A DNA stretch of 18,588 nucleotides from Isotricha intestinalis (GCA_023807065.1 JAJJLU010000794.1:1-18588), one strand, 5' to 3'; shown: positions 9,070-17,642, numbered from the stretch's first letter. Made by a program: numbers and translations. The notes: generated by a model not told the origin, from the letters alone.

Positions 9070-9594
9070 TTTTTTTCTATCAAGTTTTTTTCATACTTAT
9101 TTTTATTTTAAGACATTTTTTCTTCTTTTTAATTTTGATTTCTTGTATATTTAATTTAAGGATAATTATCCATAAGTTTAATGGAATACTTTATATTTAA
9201 TTTTTCATTTCATAATGATTTAGTTTTTTTTGTTTTGAAAAAGTAAGAATGAAAAATATTACAAATTCTTTTCTTTTTCTTCTTATTACCTTTCTATTTT
9301 TAATCAATTGATATTTCTTTGAATTGAATTTTAAAATGAAATTAGATTAGAAATTCATTTATGAAAAAATTGAAATATCTATATTTTTCTTAGCAACCAC
9401 AAACTTATTGTGCATGTTTTCTTAATTTGTTAGATGTTTCTCTTTTATTTTCTAGAGATAATTCACTAATTATAAAAAATTCTTTAATTAACGTTCATTA
9501 AGTATTTAATGTATAATTTAAATTTAAATAAATCAAAAATTTTCTTTTTTCTAAGATTTTATCTTTTTTTATGATTATATTTTTGATTAAAAAA
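9070..9594 (-). pseudogene. Possible decayed coding fragment
   Basis: One minus-strand frame keeps register for about 175 codons and reads as protein between stops. The best stretch, 29 codons ending near 9408, includes ISELSLENKRETSNKLRKH and is rich in Glu, Arg and Ser, unlike random AT-rich translation. It is followed by VCGC and EKYRYFNFFINEF, separated by TAA codons. About fourteen in-frame stops occur (mostly TAA, one TAG, two TGA), so it cannot be translated in the code the other genes use. No family is recognised. The stop density is near chance, so only the best stretch is persuasive. Confidence 0.35.
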
Positions 9595-9621
9595 CTAAAA
9601 AAACTAAAAAACTAAAAAAAC
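9588..9621 (+). repeat. Short tandem repeat, four units of TAAAAAAC/TAAAAAAAC
   Basis: Four adjacent units of 8, 9, 8 and 9 bases differ only in the length of the A run. It lies at the upstream edge of a possible minus-strand coding remnant. It is probably a simple-sequence expansion with no inferred function. Confidence 0.7.
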
Positions 9622-9852
9622 CTATATATTACTTATTAATCTTAATTTAAATCCAAAAAATTGTTACAACAAATCTCTTTTTTAAAATCTTTATCAAATC
9701 CATTAAATATATTATTCTTCTTCTTCTCAAATTATATTATTATAGTTAAAACAACTTTTGATTTTAGATTTTTTCTTCTTCACTTGTTGAACAAAAATAA
9801 ATTTTTGTTCCTTTATTTTAAAATGACAACCAAGAATTTTTATTTTTTTTAA

Positions 9853-10190
9853 ATATTAAAAAAAAATCTCATACTATTTCTTTTAAACAAGTTTGATTGT
9901 ATTAAATGGAATTTAACTTTATTTATCTTTCAGAAGAGTGAGAATAAAGAACAGAAAATTGAAAAAAGTTGAATTAAATTTAATCTTTAGCTCATTGTTT
10001 TAAAAAAAGGGTATAAAGATATTTGGGAAAATTATGAATAATAAGACTTTAATTAGATAAAATTAAATATATTCAATTTAAAAACTAAAATTATTAAAAA
10101 AGATTCAGTATTTATAATGGAAAAGAAAAATAAATTTAAAAGTTTTAATTGTTCATTAAGTAAAAAAATAATAACTAACATAAAAAAATC
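9853..10190 (+). pseudogene. Possible decayed coding fragment
   Basis: A plus-strand frame holds register for about 113 codons with six stops. It includes WNLTLFIFQKSENKEQKIEK and, after a TGA and a TAG, LIVLKKGYKDIWENYE. Each stop is one C-to-T or G-to-A step from Gln or Trp, which would fit decay under AT-biased mutation, but those stops are also common by chance. No family is recognised. Confidence 0.3.
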
Positions 10191-10956
10191 CTGAAATTTG
10201 ATTAAGAAAAAAAAATATAATAAAAAAATGAATTAATTTATATTATTATTTAAATAATTTTTGAATAAGTTATAAATACTTATAATATTTTATTGATAAT
10301 AAGTTGAAAAAAATAAAATATAATTAACAACAAATAAAATATACAAATTAAGATTTGATTAATATTTTAATGAATTTTTGTATATATTTAATCTCAATTT
10401 TAGAAAAAAATGTTTACAATATTAAAAATAGTGAAATTAATTAAAAAAAAATTAAATTTAATTAAAAAAATCATTGTTTTTAAATTTTGAATATCAAAGA
10501 CATTGAATCATTGAACAATATATTCTTTGAATTATTTTTTAAATGAGAATTTCTAGTATAGCATTAAAATAAAGAGAGAATTAATTATACATATTTTTCC
10601 AAATAAATTATCAATTAATGATGAAGATGATTTAAAATTAACAGAGAAAGAATCAAAAAAAAAAATGATAATAAACTTGAATGACAGATAAATCCTTTTT
10701 GAAAAAAAATTTATCATTAATATAACTATAATTAATTAATAATTAAAACCATATAAAATAAATTACTAATTTTGAAACATATAATAAATGTTAAACAATT
10801 TTTTCCTATTCAATCATTCTTAAAAAATCAAAATTTTATCTAAAATTATATTATGGGTTTTAGAAAGTTTTTCTAAATCTTCTTTTAATTGATTGAATGA
10901 ATATAATTTATTCGATGTTTATTTTGAAATAGTAATTATCGTTGTAATCTTCAATA

Positions 10957-11151
10957 TTTTTTAGTTTTTACTTAATTAATTCTTTTATTCTCATTTTTTA
11001 TATTTTGATATTTCTTTTTATTAATTGATAAATAATCTTCTAATTCATTATATATTAATTATATATAATTTTTATTTCTTAAGAATAATTGTTGTAATAA
11101 TATAATGATTTAATCTTCATTTTCTTTAAATTTATTTTAAATATATTGATT
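10957..11151 (-). pseudogene. Decayed coding fragment, coiled-coil-like
   Basis: On the minus strand, 65 codons in one frame are interrupted by four TAA codons. The open run (NELEDYLSINKKKYQNIKNE) has the Glu/Lys/Leu pattern of a coiled coil. Upstream in frame are NKFKENED and LLQQLFLRNKNY. Shifted-frame continuations further downstream (LKEDLEKLSKTHNIILDKI, near 10830-10890) look like the same protein after frameshifts. The mixture of stops and shifts points to a pseudogene. Confidence 0.4.
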
Positions 11152-11253
11152 ATCTTATTAAATAAATATAATAATTAAATATATCACTAAATAAAATTTA
11201 AAATAAAAATAATCATTTAAAAACACTTTACAATTAGATAAAACATTGTTTAA

Positions 11254-11424
11254 AAAGAATATTTAGATGAGAACAGAATAATAGAAAATTTTATCAAATT
11301 AAATAACTTCATGAGTTTATATAATAAAATTTTAATATTAAATAAATAAGAAGTTATACTAGAAAAAGAGGAAATGAGATTACTTATTAAGTCATAAAAT
11401 CATTTTTTATTACAATAATTTAAA
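11254..11424 (+). pseudogene. Decayed coding fragment
   Basis: A plus-strand frame opens with 31 stop-free codons (KEYLDENRIIENFIKLNNF and on), then one TAA, then EVILEKEEMRLLIKS, then further TAA codons. G falls almost entirely at first codon positions (gaa, gat, gag, gtt), which is the coding signature seen in intact genes here. This makes it the most convincing remnant in the region. No family is recognised. Confidence 0.45.
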
Positions 11425-11639
11425 TCATAATAATAAAAAAATATATAATAAAAATTTAATATTGATAATTATGATGTTAATAAACTTTATTTATAATAAA
11501 TATTAAAATTTTTCTATCTTTTTCCGAACTCATCATCAATATATTATAAATTATCTAATATTTATTATTGTTTTATCTTTTTATATATTATTAAATCCAA
11601 AAATATCTTTTTTTATTCTAAATAAAAAAAATATTCAAA

Positions 11640-11923
11640 ATGAAATATAAACTTAAAGCAATTCAATCTTGGGAAAATAATCTTCCAATTATCAAGAAAT
11701 TTTTTTTTTAAAATCAGGATAGTGAATTAACACTTTTATTAAAAAATTAAAAAAAAAAAAAATAATTTTAAAGAATAAACTAAAAAAGAAAAGAATGACA
11801 AAGATTGATTTATTTTGTCCTTAAAATATTCTTTTTATAAAATGAAATTTCAATCTTTAAATTCTTTTCCTTTTATGTTATAATTACAATAATGATATTT
11901 AATAAAAAAAGTTTGATAATTTA
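11640..11923 (+). pseudogene. Decayed coding fragment with a homopolymer frameshift
   Basis: An ATG at 11640 opens MKYKLKAIQSWENNLPIIKK, then a TAA and NQDSELTLLLKN. A run of 14 A (11749-11762) shifts the register. Downstream, TKKEKNDKD, a TGA and FILSLKYSFYKMKFQSLN continue in another frame, followed by several TAA/TGA codons. The run could be a true mutation or a sequencing error, but the remaining stops still break the frame. Confidence 0.4.
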
Positions 11924-12065
11924 AATAAAAATAATTTTGAAAAAATCAATAATTCACAACAAAATAATGCATTAAAATCAAAATAATAATGAAGAATATA
12001 TTGTATGAAATAAAAATTTTGAATCATTTGAAATAAATTCTAAATTCATACATTATAATTATAAA

Positions 12066-12082
12066 ATATATATATATATATA
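12066..12082 (+). repeat. TA dinucleotide microsatellite
   Basis: An uninterrupted alternating AT/TA run lies about 150 bp upstream of the dehydrogenase gene. It is a simple repeat; no regulatory role can be assigned. Confidence 0.7.
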
Positions 12083-12231
12083 AATATATAAAATAAAAAA
12101 ACAGAAAATCAAATAAACCTTATTGAAAATCCCAAAAAAATATTATAATAAAAAATTGATTGTTACCCAATTTACATCACAACCTAAAAATTATATATAA
12201 GAAAAAAAATAAAAAATAAAAAAAAAAGAAA

Positions 12232-13428
12232 ATGTTAAAACAAATATATATAATACTTATCTTTCTTAACTTAAACATAGTGAAATCTGAAAAGAAACTA
12301 GCCTTAATGTACGGGGCTGGTAACATAGGACGTGGTTTCATTGGCATTCTCCTTCACCAGGCAGGTTACCACGTGACATTCGTGGATGTGATAAGTAGTC
12401 TAGTAGACGACATTAACAATCTCAAAAAATACAATGTTGAAATTGTTGGAGATAAACCAGAAAAAATTTTAGTAGATGATATCGATGCAATAAACAGTGA
12501 AAAAAATAATGATCAATTAATAGAAGCTATTACAAAGGCAGATATTATTACCACTGCAATTGGACCAAGTGTCCTTAAAACAATTGCACCTACTTTAGCT
12601 AAGGGACTTAAAAAGAGAATTGAAGTAAATAAAAAACCATTAAATATTATTGCCTGTGAAAACATGGTTGCTGGTTCTACATCTTTAAAAAACTACGTTT
12701 ATGAATTATTAGATGAAGACACTGAAGATAAAGTCGATCAATTTGTTGGATTCCCTAATGCAGCAGTAGATAGGATTGTCCCTGCTCAGAAAGGGAAAGA
12801 GAAGCTAATCGTACAAGTAGAGCCTTATGCAGAATGGGATGTAGATGAAAAAGGTTTTAAAGGTGAATTACCTAATATTCCAGGAATGTCTCTAGTAGAA
12901 AATTTAGAAGCTTATATTGAGAGGAAATTATTCTCAATTAATACAGGTCATGCATCTATTGCTTATTTTGCATATCAGAAAGGATACACTGATATTGCAC
13001 AAGCAATGAAAGATCCTGAAATTCTTGACATTGTCAGACGTGTTTGGAAAGAAACTGGAACACACTTAATTAATAAATTTGGATTTGATCCAATAAGTCA
13101 TTGGAAATATGTTGAGACTTGTGAAAATAGATTTAAGAATCCTTACTTATCTGATGATGTTACTCGTGTTGCTAGAGGTCCCAAAAGGAAAATTTCTCAC
13201 AAAGATCGTTTAATTTTACCTGCTAGAGAAATCATTGATTCTGGAGGAACTCCCGAAGCACTTGCAAGTGTCGTTGCTGCTGCTTTGAAGTATGATTATA
13301 AGGAAGATAAAGAAGCTATGGAAATTCAAGATTTTATTAAGAAGAATGGAATAGAAAATGCTATTGTTAAGTATACTGGATTAGAAAAATATACAAAATT
13401 GTTTAAACTTATTATGAGTTATGTTTAA
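12232..13428 (+). CDS. mtlD: Bacterial-type mannitol-1-phosphate 5-dehydrogenase with N-terminal signal peptide
   Basis: MtlD interconverts mannitol 1-phosphate and fructose 6-phosphate using NAD(H). The Rossmann glycine motif YGAGNIGRGFIG (from Tyr27) opens the enzyme domain, and the polyol long-chain dehydrogenase active-site signature is complete in KLFSINTGH (Lys232, Asn237, His240). Other conserved blocks are ENMVAGS and GFPNAAVDRIVP. The total is 398 residues; without the first 19 it matches the usual 380-390 of bacterial MtlD. Those 19 (MLKQIYIILIFLNLNIVKS) form a typical secretory signal peptide, joined where bacterial proteins normally start. Family knowledge places the enzyme in the bacterial cytosol, so a leader is odd and implies endomembrane or secreted location. 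Codons 23-64 are about 46% GC, unlike the rest of the window. The likely origin is horizontal transfer from a bacterium, later given a leader. Its A-rich 5' leader and neighbours are host-like. Confidence in the family is high. Confidence 0.93.
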   Translation: MLKQIYIILIFLNLNIVKSEKKLALMYGAGNIGRGFIGILLHQAGYHVTFVDVISSLVDDINNLKKYNVEIVGDKPEKILVDDIDAINSEKNNDQLIEAITKADIITTAIGPSVLKTIAPTLAKGLKKRIEVNKKPLNIIACENMVAGSTSLKNYVYELLDEDTEDKVDQFVGFPNAAVDRIVPAQKGKEKLIVQVEPYAEWDVDEKGFKGELPNIPGMSLVENLEAYIERKLFSINTGHASIAYFAYQKGYTDIAQAMKDPEILDIVRRVWKETGTHLINKFGFDPISHWKYVETCENRFKNPYLSDDVTRVARGPKRKISHKDRLILPAREIIDSGGTPEALASVVAAALKYDYKEDKEAMEIQDFIKKNGIENAIVKYTGLEKYTKLFKLIMSYV

Positions 13429-13596
13429 AAGGTTCTTTTTGGGTTTTAAAAAAATTGAATTTAAATAAATATTGTGGTAATAAGCTTTATTATTTAATAA
13501 TTTAACATATTATTTAAGGGGAAATAAATTTCTTAATAATTTGATTATTTTTTTAATGAAAATAATTAAATTTTAGGAGTAAAAAGAAAAAAAATA

Positions 13597-14733
13597 ATGG
13601 GCTTTATAGAATTTGATTGTTCATTTCACTTATTATATGTTTTAGTAAATCCAATTGCTACATATTGTTGTTATGAAGGAAATAGAAATATTCTTTCATT
13701 AAATATATCATGTACATTAACAATAATAATATCAATTTATTTATATCATTATGATAAAAAAAGTGCAACTAATGAATCACTAATTTATAAAATCAATGAA
13801 TCTACAACAAAAGAAAACGTAGAAACAAAAGAAAATCAAATTATAGTTACTAAAGTAAAAGAAAAACTAGATGTATCAGATTCAATAGATCAAATTATAG
13901 ATAAATATAGAATTTATCCTATTATATTTTTATATTATTTTATATTAAATATTATTCCATTTTCAAAGTCAATATTTTCTCAAACTATTTATCTATCATA
14001 TGAATATCTAAGTAATCTGGTAATGTTAATATGTTTTTATACATTATTAAGAGAAAAATTATATAGGCATCATGCAGTTGGATTATTATTTATCATTTTA
14101 TTTTCATATTTTCATCCAGATCATAAATTCGAAATAAAAACAAAATATCTTTTTTCATTTTTATTTTATGCTTACTATGGAGCAATACAATGTTTTCATA
14201 AAATAATGATGGTAAAATATTATGTTTCACCTCATATTATTTCAATAGCAAATGCATCAATGATGATGGTATTGGATATTATAAGATTTGTTACTCAAAG
14301 TTATATTAAGAAAGACATAATTTTTTTGAGTTCTGATTATTTTAATTTAACCTTAATGAAAAATTCAACAATATTATCTGAATCTTTAATGTATATTATT
14401 GGAAACTCTGCAAACCCAATTATAAATAGTTTAATTGTTTATTATTATCCTCCATTTGTTTATCCTGTTTCAAATTATTTATATTCTATTTTTGTTCTAA
14501 TTCCTAAATTTGCATTAAGTTGGGAAAATTTAAAGAAACTTATATGTATTGTTGGAATTGGTTTGGGATTATGTATTTTATCTGAACTTATTATTTTCAA
14601 TTTTGCAGGAATGGGATTTAATGCAAAATTAAATATTAAAAGAAGAGCTGAAAAGGAAGGAATGATTGATTGTTATTCTTCTTCTTCACAATCTTCTAAT
14701 TCTTCTATGAATTCTTCATATGGTTTTAAATAA
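13597..14733 (+). CDS. Polytopic membrane protein, possibly a DMT/nucleotide-sugar-transporter-like carrier
   Basis: The protein has 378 residues with about nine or ten hydrophobic segments: roughly 9-26, 33-50, 107-126, 130-150, 159-174, 184-200, 210-230, 260-283, 286-306 and 314-335. A hydrophilic, charged loop (about 52-104) separates the second and third. The C-terminus is cytosol-like and ends in a Ser/Asn-rich tail (CYSSSSQSSNSSMNSS). The size and a helix count near ten, with a Pro-rich YYYPPFVYPVSNY turn before the last helices, resemble drug/metabolite-transporter carriers such as SLC35 proteins, but no diagnostic motif is visible. Substrate unknown. It lies 168 bp after mtlD on the same strand. 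A link to sugar-phosphate metabolism is only suggested by position. Confidence 0.8.
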   Translation: MGFIEFDCSFHLLYVLVNPIATYCCYEGNRNILSLNISCTLTIIISIYLYHYDKKSATNESLIYKINESTTKENVETKENQIIVTKVKEKLDVSDSIDQIIDKYRIYPIIFLYYFILNIIPFSKSIFSQTIYLSYEYLSNLVMLICFYTLLREKLYRHHAVGLLFIILFSYFHPDHKFEIKTKYLFSFLFYAYYGAIQCFHKIMMVKYYVSPHIISIANASMMMVLDIIRFVTQSYIKKDIIFLSSDYFNLTLMKNSTILSESLMYIIGNSANPIINSLIVYYYPPFVYPVSNYLYSIFVLIPKFALSWENLKKLICIVGIGLGLCILSELIIFNFAGMGFNAKLNIKRRAEKEGMIDCYSSSSQSSNSSMNSSYGFK

Positions 14734-14809
14734 AAATTATTTTTTTCTATTTTTTTTATTTTTTTAGTGTTTATAGTTGTTTAAAACACTTTTTAATTTT
14801 TTTTCAATT

Positions 14810-15250
14810 ATGGAAAATAAATTTTGTAAATTTTGTGATATAATAGAAAATAAACCAGAACAAAAATTATTTGAAGATGATAAAATTTGTATTTTTTTTA
14901 GTATTCCTCAAATTGCTTATGTACATATGCAATGTATACCTAAAATTCATATAAAAAATATTAATTCTTTAACTTATAAACATATTCCATTATTATATCA
15001 TATGAAAGAAAAAGCAATTCAATTTTTAACTAAAAAATATTATATTGATTCTAATATTATAATTATGGGATTTCATATTCCTCCTTTTAATTCTGTACAA
15101 CATTTACATATGCATTGTATTATTCCTCCTTTGAATAATTGCATTGAAAAATTACTCAAAGTTGATTGTGTTATGAGAAGAATTGATAATCAAATTTATA
15201 GACTTTTAAAAGATAAAAAGAATTATGAAGAAATTAATTTAAAGTCTTAA
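14810..15250 (+). CDS. HIT-family protein, HINT3-like (nucleoside phosphoramidase/AMP-lysine hydrolase type)
   Basis: The start is the ATG at 14810 (MENKFCKFCDII); the frame stays open a little upstream but has no earlier ATG. The protein has 146 residues. The N-terminal CxxC pair (Cys6, Cys9) is one half of the zinc site found in this branch. IPQIAYVHMQCIPKIHIKN is the strand-turn block, and MGFHIPPFNSVQHLHMH ends in the catalytic histidine triad His98-x-His100-x-His102. The MGFH.PPF.S..HLH wording is close to HINT3. Family members hydrolyse AMP from phosphoramidates or lysyl-AMP adducts using the central histidine of the triad. The gene follows the membrane-protein gene by only 76 bp. Confidence 0.88.
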   Translation: MENKFCKFCDIIENKPEQKLFEDDKICIFFSIPQIAYVHMQCIPKIHIKNINSLTYKHIPLLYHMKEKAIQFLTKKYYIDSNIIIMGFHIPPFNSVQHLHMHCIIPPLNNCIEKLLKVDCVMRRIDNQIYRLLKDKKNYEEINLKS

Positions 15251-15763
15251 TCTTTTTTAAATTTAATTTTTATGAAAATTAAAGTTTTATAATATTCCTT
15301 TTTCTTCAATTAAAATATTATAATTATCCAATAAAGAAACATTCTTTATAATCAATTCTTATTCTAATGATAATACTTTCAATGTTTTTTTAACTAAATT
15401 GATTTTCTTTCAATTAGTTTATTTATTAAAGATTTTAAAAAATATTGAAAAATTAAGTGAATTATTATTTTCTGAGATTTAAATTTGTTTTTTATATAAT
15501 AATAATATAAAAAATTTTTTATTTTAGACTCATTTTCTAAACTTAGGTCATTTTAATTAATAATGATGTTTTAACAATTTTATAGGTTTTTAATTCATTA
15601 ATGATATTTATATTTTCTAAGGGTAAATGCAATTTATTTTATTAAAAGTAAATTCTTAACTTTTATTCTTAAAATCTAAATGATAAATAAGTAAAAAAAT
15701 ATAAAAATAAATTAAAGATTTTCTTACAAATATATCAAAAATTTAAAAATATTAAAAAAATAT
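15251..15763. other. Spacer between convergent genes, no feature seen
   Basis: 513 bp of T- and A-rich sequence between the HIT gene (+) and the coiled-coil gene (-). It holds both 3' ends. I see no open frame, RNA gene or repeat array. Confidence 0.6.
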
Positions 15764-17245
15764 TTAATCATTTTTTATTTGAGAGAAAAATTCATTTTTA
15801 TTTTTTAAAATTTCTTCATATTTATTTATTTTATTATCTAATTCATTATCAATCTTTTTTCTTAAGTTATTTATTTCAGAATCTTTTTCTCTTAATTTTT
15901 GTGACATTGAAGAAACAATTACTTTATCATCAAAATTAATAGTTTTTTTAGAAATAGTTTCTTTTAATTGAAATTTTAAACTTTCAATAATTTTATCTTT
16001 TTCCTTTAATTCATTTACAGTATTCATTAAAACATTTTTCAATTCATTTTCATCATTTTGCATAAAACTATTAGAATGACTATGATTATTATTTACTCTT
16101 AATTTATGTATTACATTTTCTAAATCATTTACTCTTTGATTTAAATCTATAATAGATTTATTATTATTATCAGGATCTTCAAAATTATTATTATAATGTT
16201 CTAATTCACTTTCTAATAAATTTACTTTTGAATTTAATTTTGTATTTTCTTCTATTAAGTTTTTATTTTGATTCATAAAATCATTTATTTGAGAAACTAA
16301 AAACTTTGCAGCTTCTTCTTTATTATTTTTATCAAAAAACTCTGGTATTTGTTTTAATGCTTCTGTTAATCTATTATTATAATCTGTAATGATATCATTA
16401 AATTTATCAATTTGAATATTTAATTGATTTTCATAATATGAATAATCAAAATTATTTTCATTATTTTTTAATTGTTTTTTTAATACATTTATTTTTTCTT
16501 TTAATTTTTTATTTTCTTTTGAATAATTTTCTAATAATAAATCCAATTTCTTATTTATATTATTGTTATTCTGCATATTATAAGGAATATTATTATTATT
16601 ATTTAAATTATCTTCATTTGGATTTTGAACTAAATTTTTATAATAATTAATTTCATTTTGTAAAATAGAAATAACATTATCTTTTTCAGAAATAATTTGA
16701 TTAACGTCTTTATTCTTATCATTTAATAATTTAATATCATTTAATTCAATTCTTAAAATATCATTTTCCTTTTTTAAATCAGAAGCATAAACCATTAAAG
16801 TATTATGTTTAGAATTTAATTTAGTATATTCTTCACTTAATTGATCAAATAAATCATTTAATTTTTTAAATTCATTGTTTTTTGTTTCAATATTAATTTT
16901 TAAATTATCATTTTTTTTGATTAAATCTTCTTTTTCAGAAATTAAAGATTCATTTTTTTTTAATAAATTTTCATTGTTTTCATTTGAATTATTATTTTTA
17001 TTTTCATTATAAAATTTTGGAGATTCACTTCTTAAATTATTAATAATATTATTATCAATATTATTACCACCATTATAATTATTATTTTTATTTAAATAAC
17101 TATTATTTTCATTAATAAAAGGATTTTTATTTAAAAAATGATTAATTCTAGGTTTTGATATTTCATTTTCATCAACTAAACTAATTTTACTATCTTTAAA
17201 TTTAGAAAGTATATTTTCTTGAATTAAATTTTGGTTATTTTTCAT
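15764..17245 (-). CDS. Long coiled-coil protein of unknown role
   Basis: 493 residues. The first ~90 are Asn-rich and probably disordered (NNYNGGNNIDNNIINN). From about residue 90 to the end most of the sequence shows heptad-like Leu/Ile spacing with Glu/Lys/Asn, for example LISEKEDLIKKNDNLK, FDQLSEEYTKLNSKHNTL, KKLKEKINVLKKQLK, LNSKVNLLESELEHY and KLREKDSEINNLRKKIDN. An Asn linker interrupts the coil near 212-230. The predicted structure is a rod or dimer of the cytoskeletal, basal-body or tether kind, but coiled coils alone do not define a family. The initiating ATG is at 17245 and the stop is TAA. It is transcribed away from the tRNA-Leu gene, 85 bp off. Confidence 0.82.
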   Translation of the reverse strand: MKNNQNLIQENILSKFKDSKISLVDENEISKPRINHFLNKNPFINENNSYLNKNNNYNGGNNIDNNIINNLRSESPKFYNENKNNNSNENNENLLKKNESLISEKEDLIKKNDNLKINIETKNNEFKKLNDLFDQLSEEYTKLNSKHNTLMVYASDLKKENDILRIELNDIKLLNDKNKDVNQIISEKDNVISILQNEINYYKNLVQNPNEDNLNNNNNIPYNMQNNNNINKKLDLLLENYSKENKKLKEKINVLKKQLKNNENNFDYSYYENQLNIQIDKFNDIITDYNNRLTEALKQIPEFFDKNNKEEAAKFLVSQINDFMNQNKNLIEENTKLNSKVNLLESELEHYNNNFEDPDNNNKSIIDLNQRVNDLENVIHKLRVNNNHSHSNSFMQNDENELKNVLMNTVNELKEKDKIIESLKFQLKETISKKTINFDDKVIVSSMSQKLREKDSEINNLRKKIDNELDNKINKYEEILKNKNEFFSQIKND

Positions 17246-17330
17246 TTATATAAAAAAAAATAAAAATAAAAAACATATAAATGATAAAATATAAATAATT
17301 TAAAGGAATATATTTTCAAAATAAAAGATT

Positions 17331-17413
17331 GCATGCTTGCCCGAGCGGTCTAAGGGGAGTGACTTAAGATCATTTGTACGTACGTACTCGTGAGTTCAAA
17401 TCTCACAGCATGC
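17331..17413 (+). tRNA. tRNA-Leu (anticodon UAA)
   Basis: This is a full cloverleaf: acceptor GCATGCT/AGCATGC (7 perfect pairs), D arm CCC...GGG with a GAGCGGTCTAA loop (A-box-like), anticodon arm AGTGA/TCATT around CTTAAGA giving anticodon TAA, a long variable arm as expected for leucine tRNAs, and T arm GTGAG/CTCAC around TTCAAAT (B box). The discriminator base is A at 17414. It decodes UUA, by far the commonest Leu codon in these genes. There is no intron and no encoded CCA. At about 47% GC it stands out from its surroundings. Confidence 0.96.
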
Positions 17414-17417
17414 ATAA

Positions 17418-17425
17418 TTTTTTTT
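17418..17425 (+). terminator. RNA polymerase III terminator
   Basis: A run of eight T begins four bases after the tRNA discriminator base, matching the oligo-T stop of Pol III genes. T runs are common in this genome, so position, not sequence, is the evidence. Confidence 0.7.
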
Positions 17426-17597
17426 ATATTTTAATTTTTATTTTTTTTTCTTTTTTAATTTTTCTTTTAAATGTTTAAAGGATTTTTCATTTTATTTTTG
17501 TTTTTTCATATTTATTATTATATTTTAAGGTTCTTTTTACCTTTTTTTTATTAAATAAATTAATCTTATATTGTTTTATTTATTTTTTGGTTAACTA

Positions 17598-17642
17598 TTT
17601 TTTTTTATTCCATTTTTTTTATTCCATTTTTTTTTATTTTTT
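17598..17642 (+). repeat. T-rich imperfect repeat upstream of BUD13
   Basis: Two near-identical tandem units (T-run followed by attcca) sit in the T-rich leader of the BUD13 gene. This leader is T-rich rather than A-rich, unlike the leaders of most other plus-strand genes here. It may be part of the promoter or 5' UTR, but could be simple slippage. Confidence 0.5.

Larger units (their letters stand above)
8869..12231. other. 3.4-kb region without an intact gene; mosaic of possible decayed coding pieces
   Basis: This is far longer than the other gaps here. Strand composition flips several times: T-rich to about 9880, A-rich to about 10780, T-rich to about 11160, then mixed. That is what coding pieces on alternating strands would leave. 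Short frames look protein-like but are cut by TAA, TAG, TGA and frameshifts; the best are listed separately. Simple repeats include four units of about TAAAAAAC (9588-9621) and a TA run (12066-12082). No RNA gene, telomere block, terminal inverted repeat or open transposase frame was found. Confidence 0.6.

Noticed and set aside
9661..9852. 63-codon plus-strand open frame
   Set aside because: It lacks an ATG start, is Phe/Leu-rich and lies on the T-rich strand, with better coding signs on the opposite strand.
11749..11762. Programmed frameshift at the poly-A run, as in Euplotes
   Set aside because: Further in-frame stops on both sides remain, so a shift would not rescue a protein. Decay or a homopolymer read error is simpler.
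12066..12082. AT run as a replication origin
   Set aside because: Short AT runs are everywhere in this sequence and no other origin feature is present.
8869..12231. Functional genes using TAA/TAG as Gln and TGA as Trp (Condylostoma-like ambiguous code)
   Set aside because: All twelve intact genes obey the standard code without a single internal stop, the region also contains frameshifts, and its stop density is about that of random AT-rich DNA.
12232..13428. Bacterial contamination as the source of mtlD
   Set aside because: The gene sits between host-like genes, has an A-rich host-type leader, a eukaryotic signal peptide, a mostly AT-rich body and no bacterial ribosome-binding site.
16438..16650. 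70-codon plus-strand open frame resembling a membrane peptide
   Set aside because: It is entirely inside the coiled-coil gene on the other strand; its hydrophobicity is the reverse image of Asn/Lys/Glu codons.
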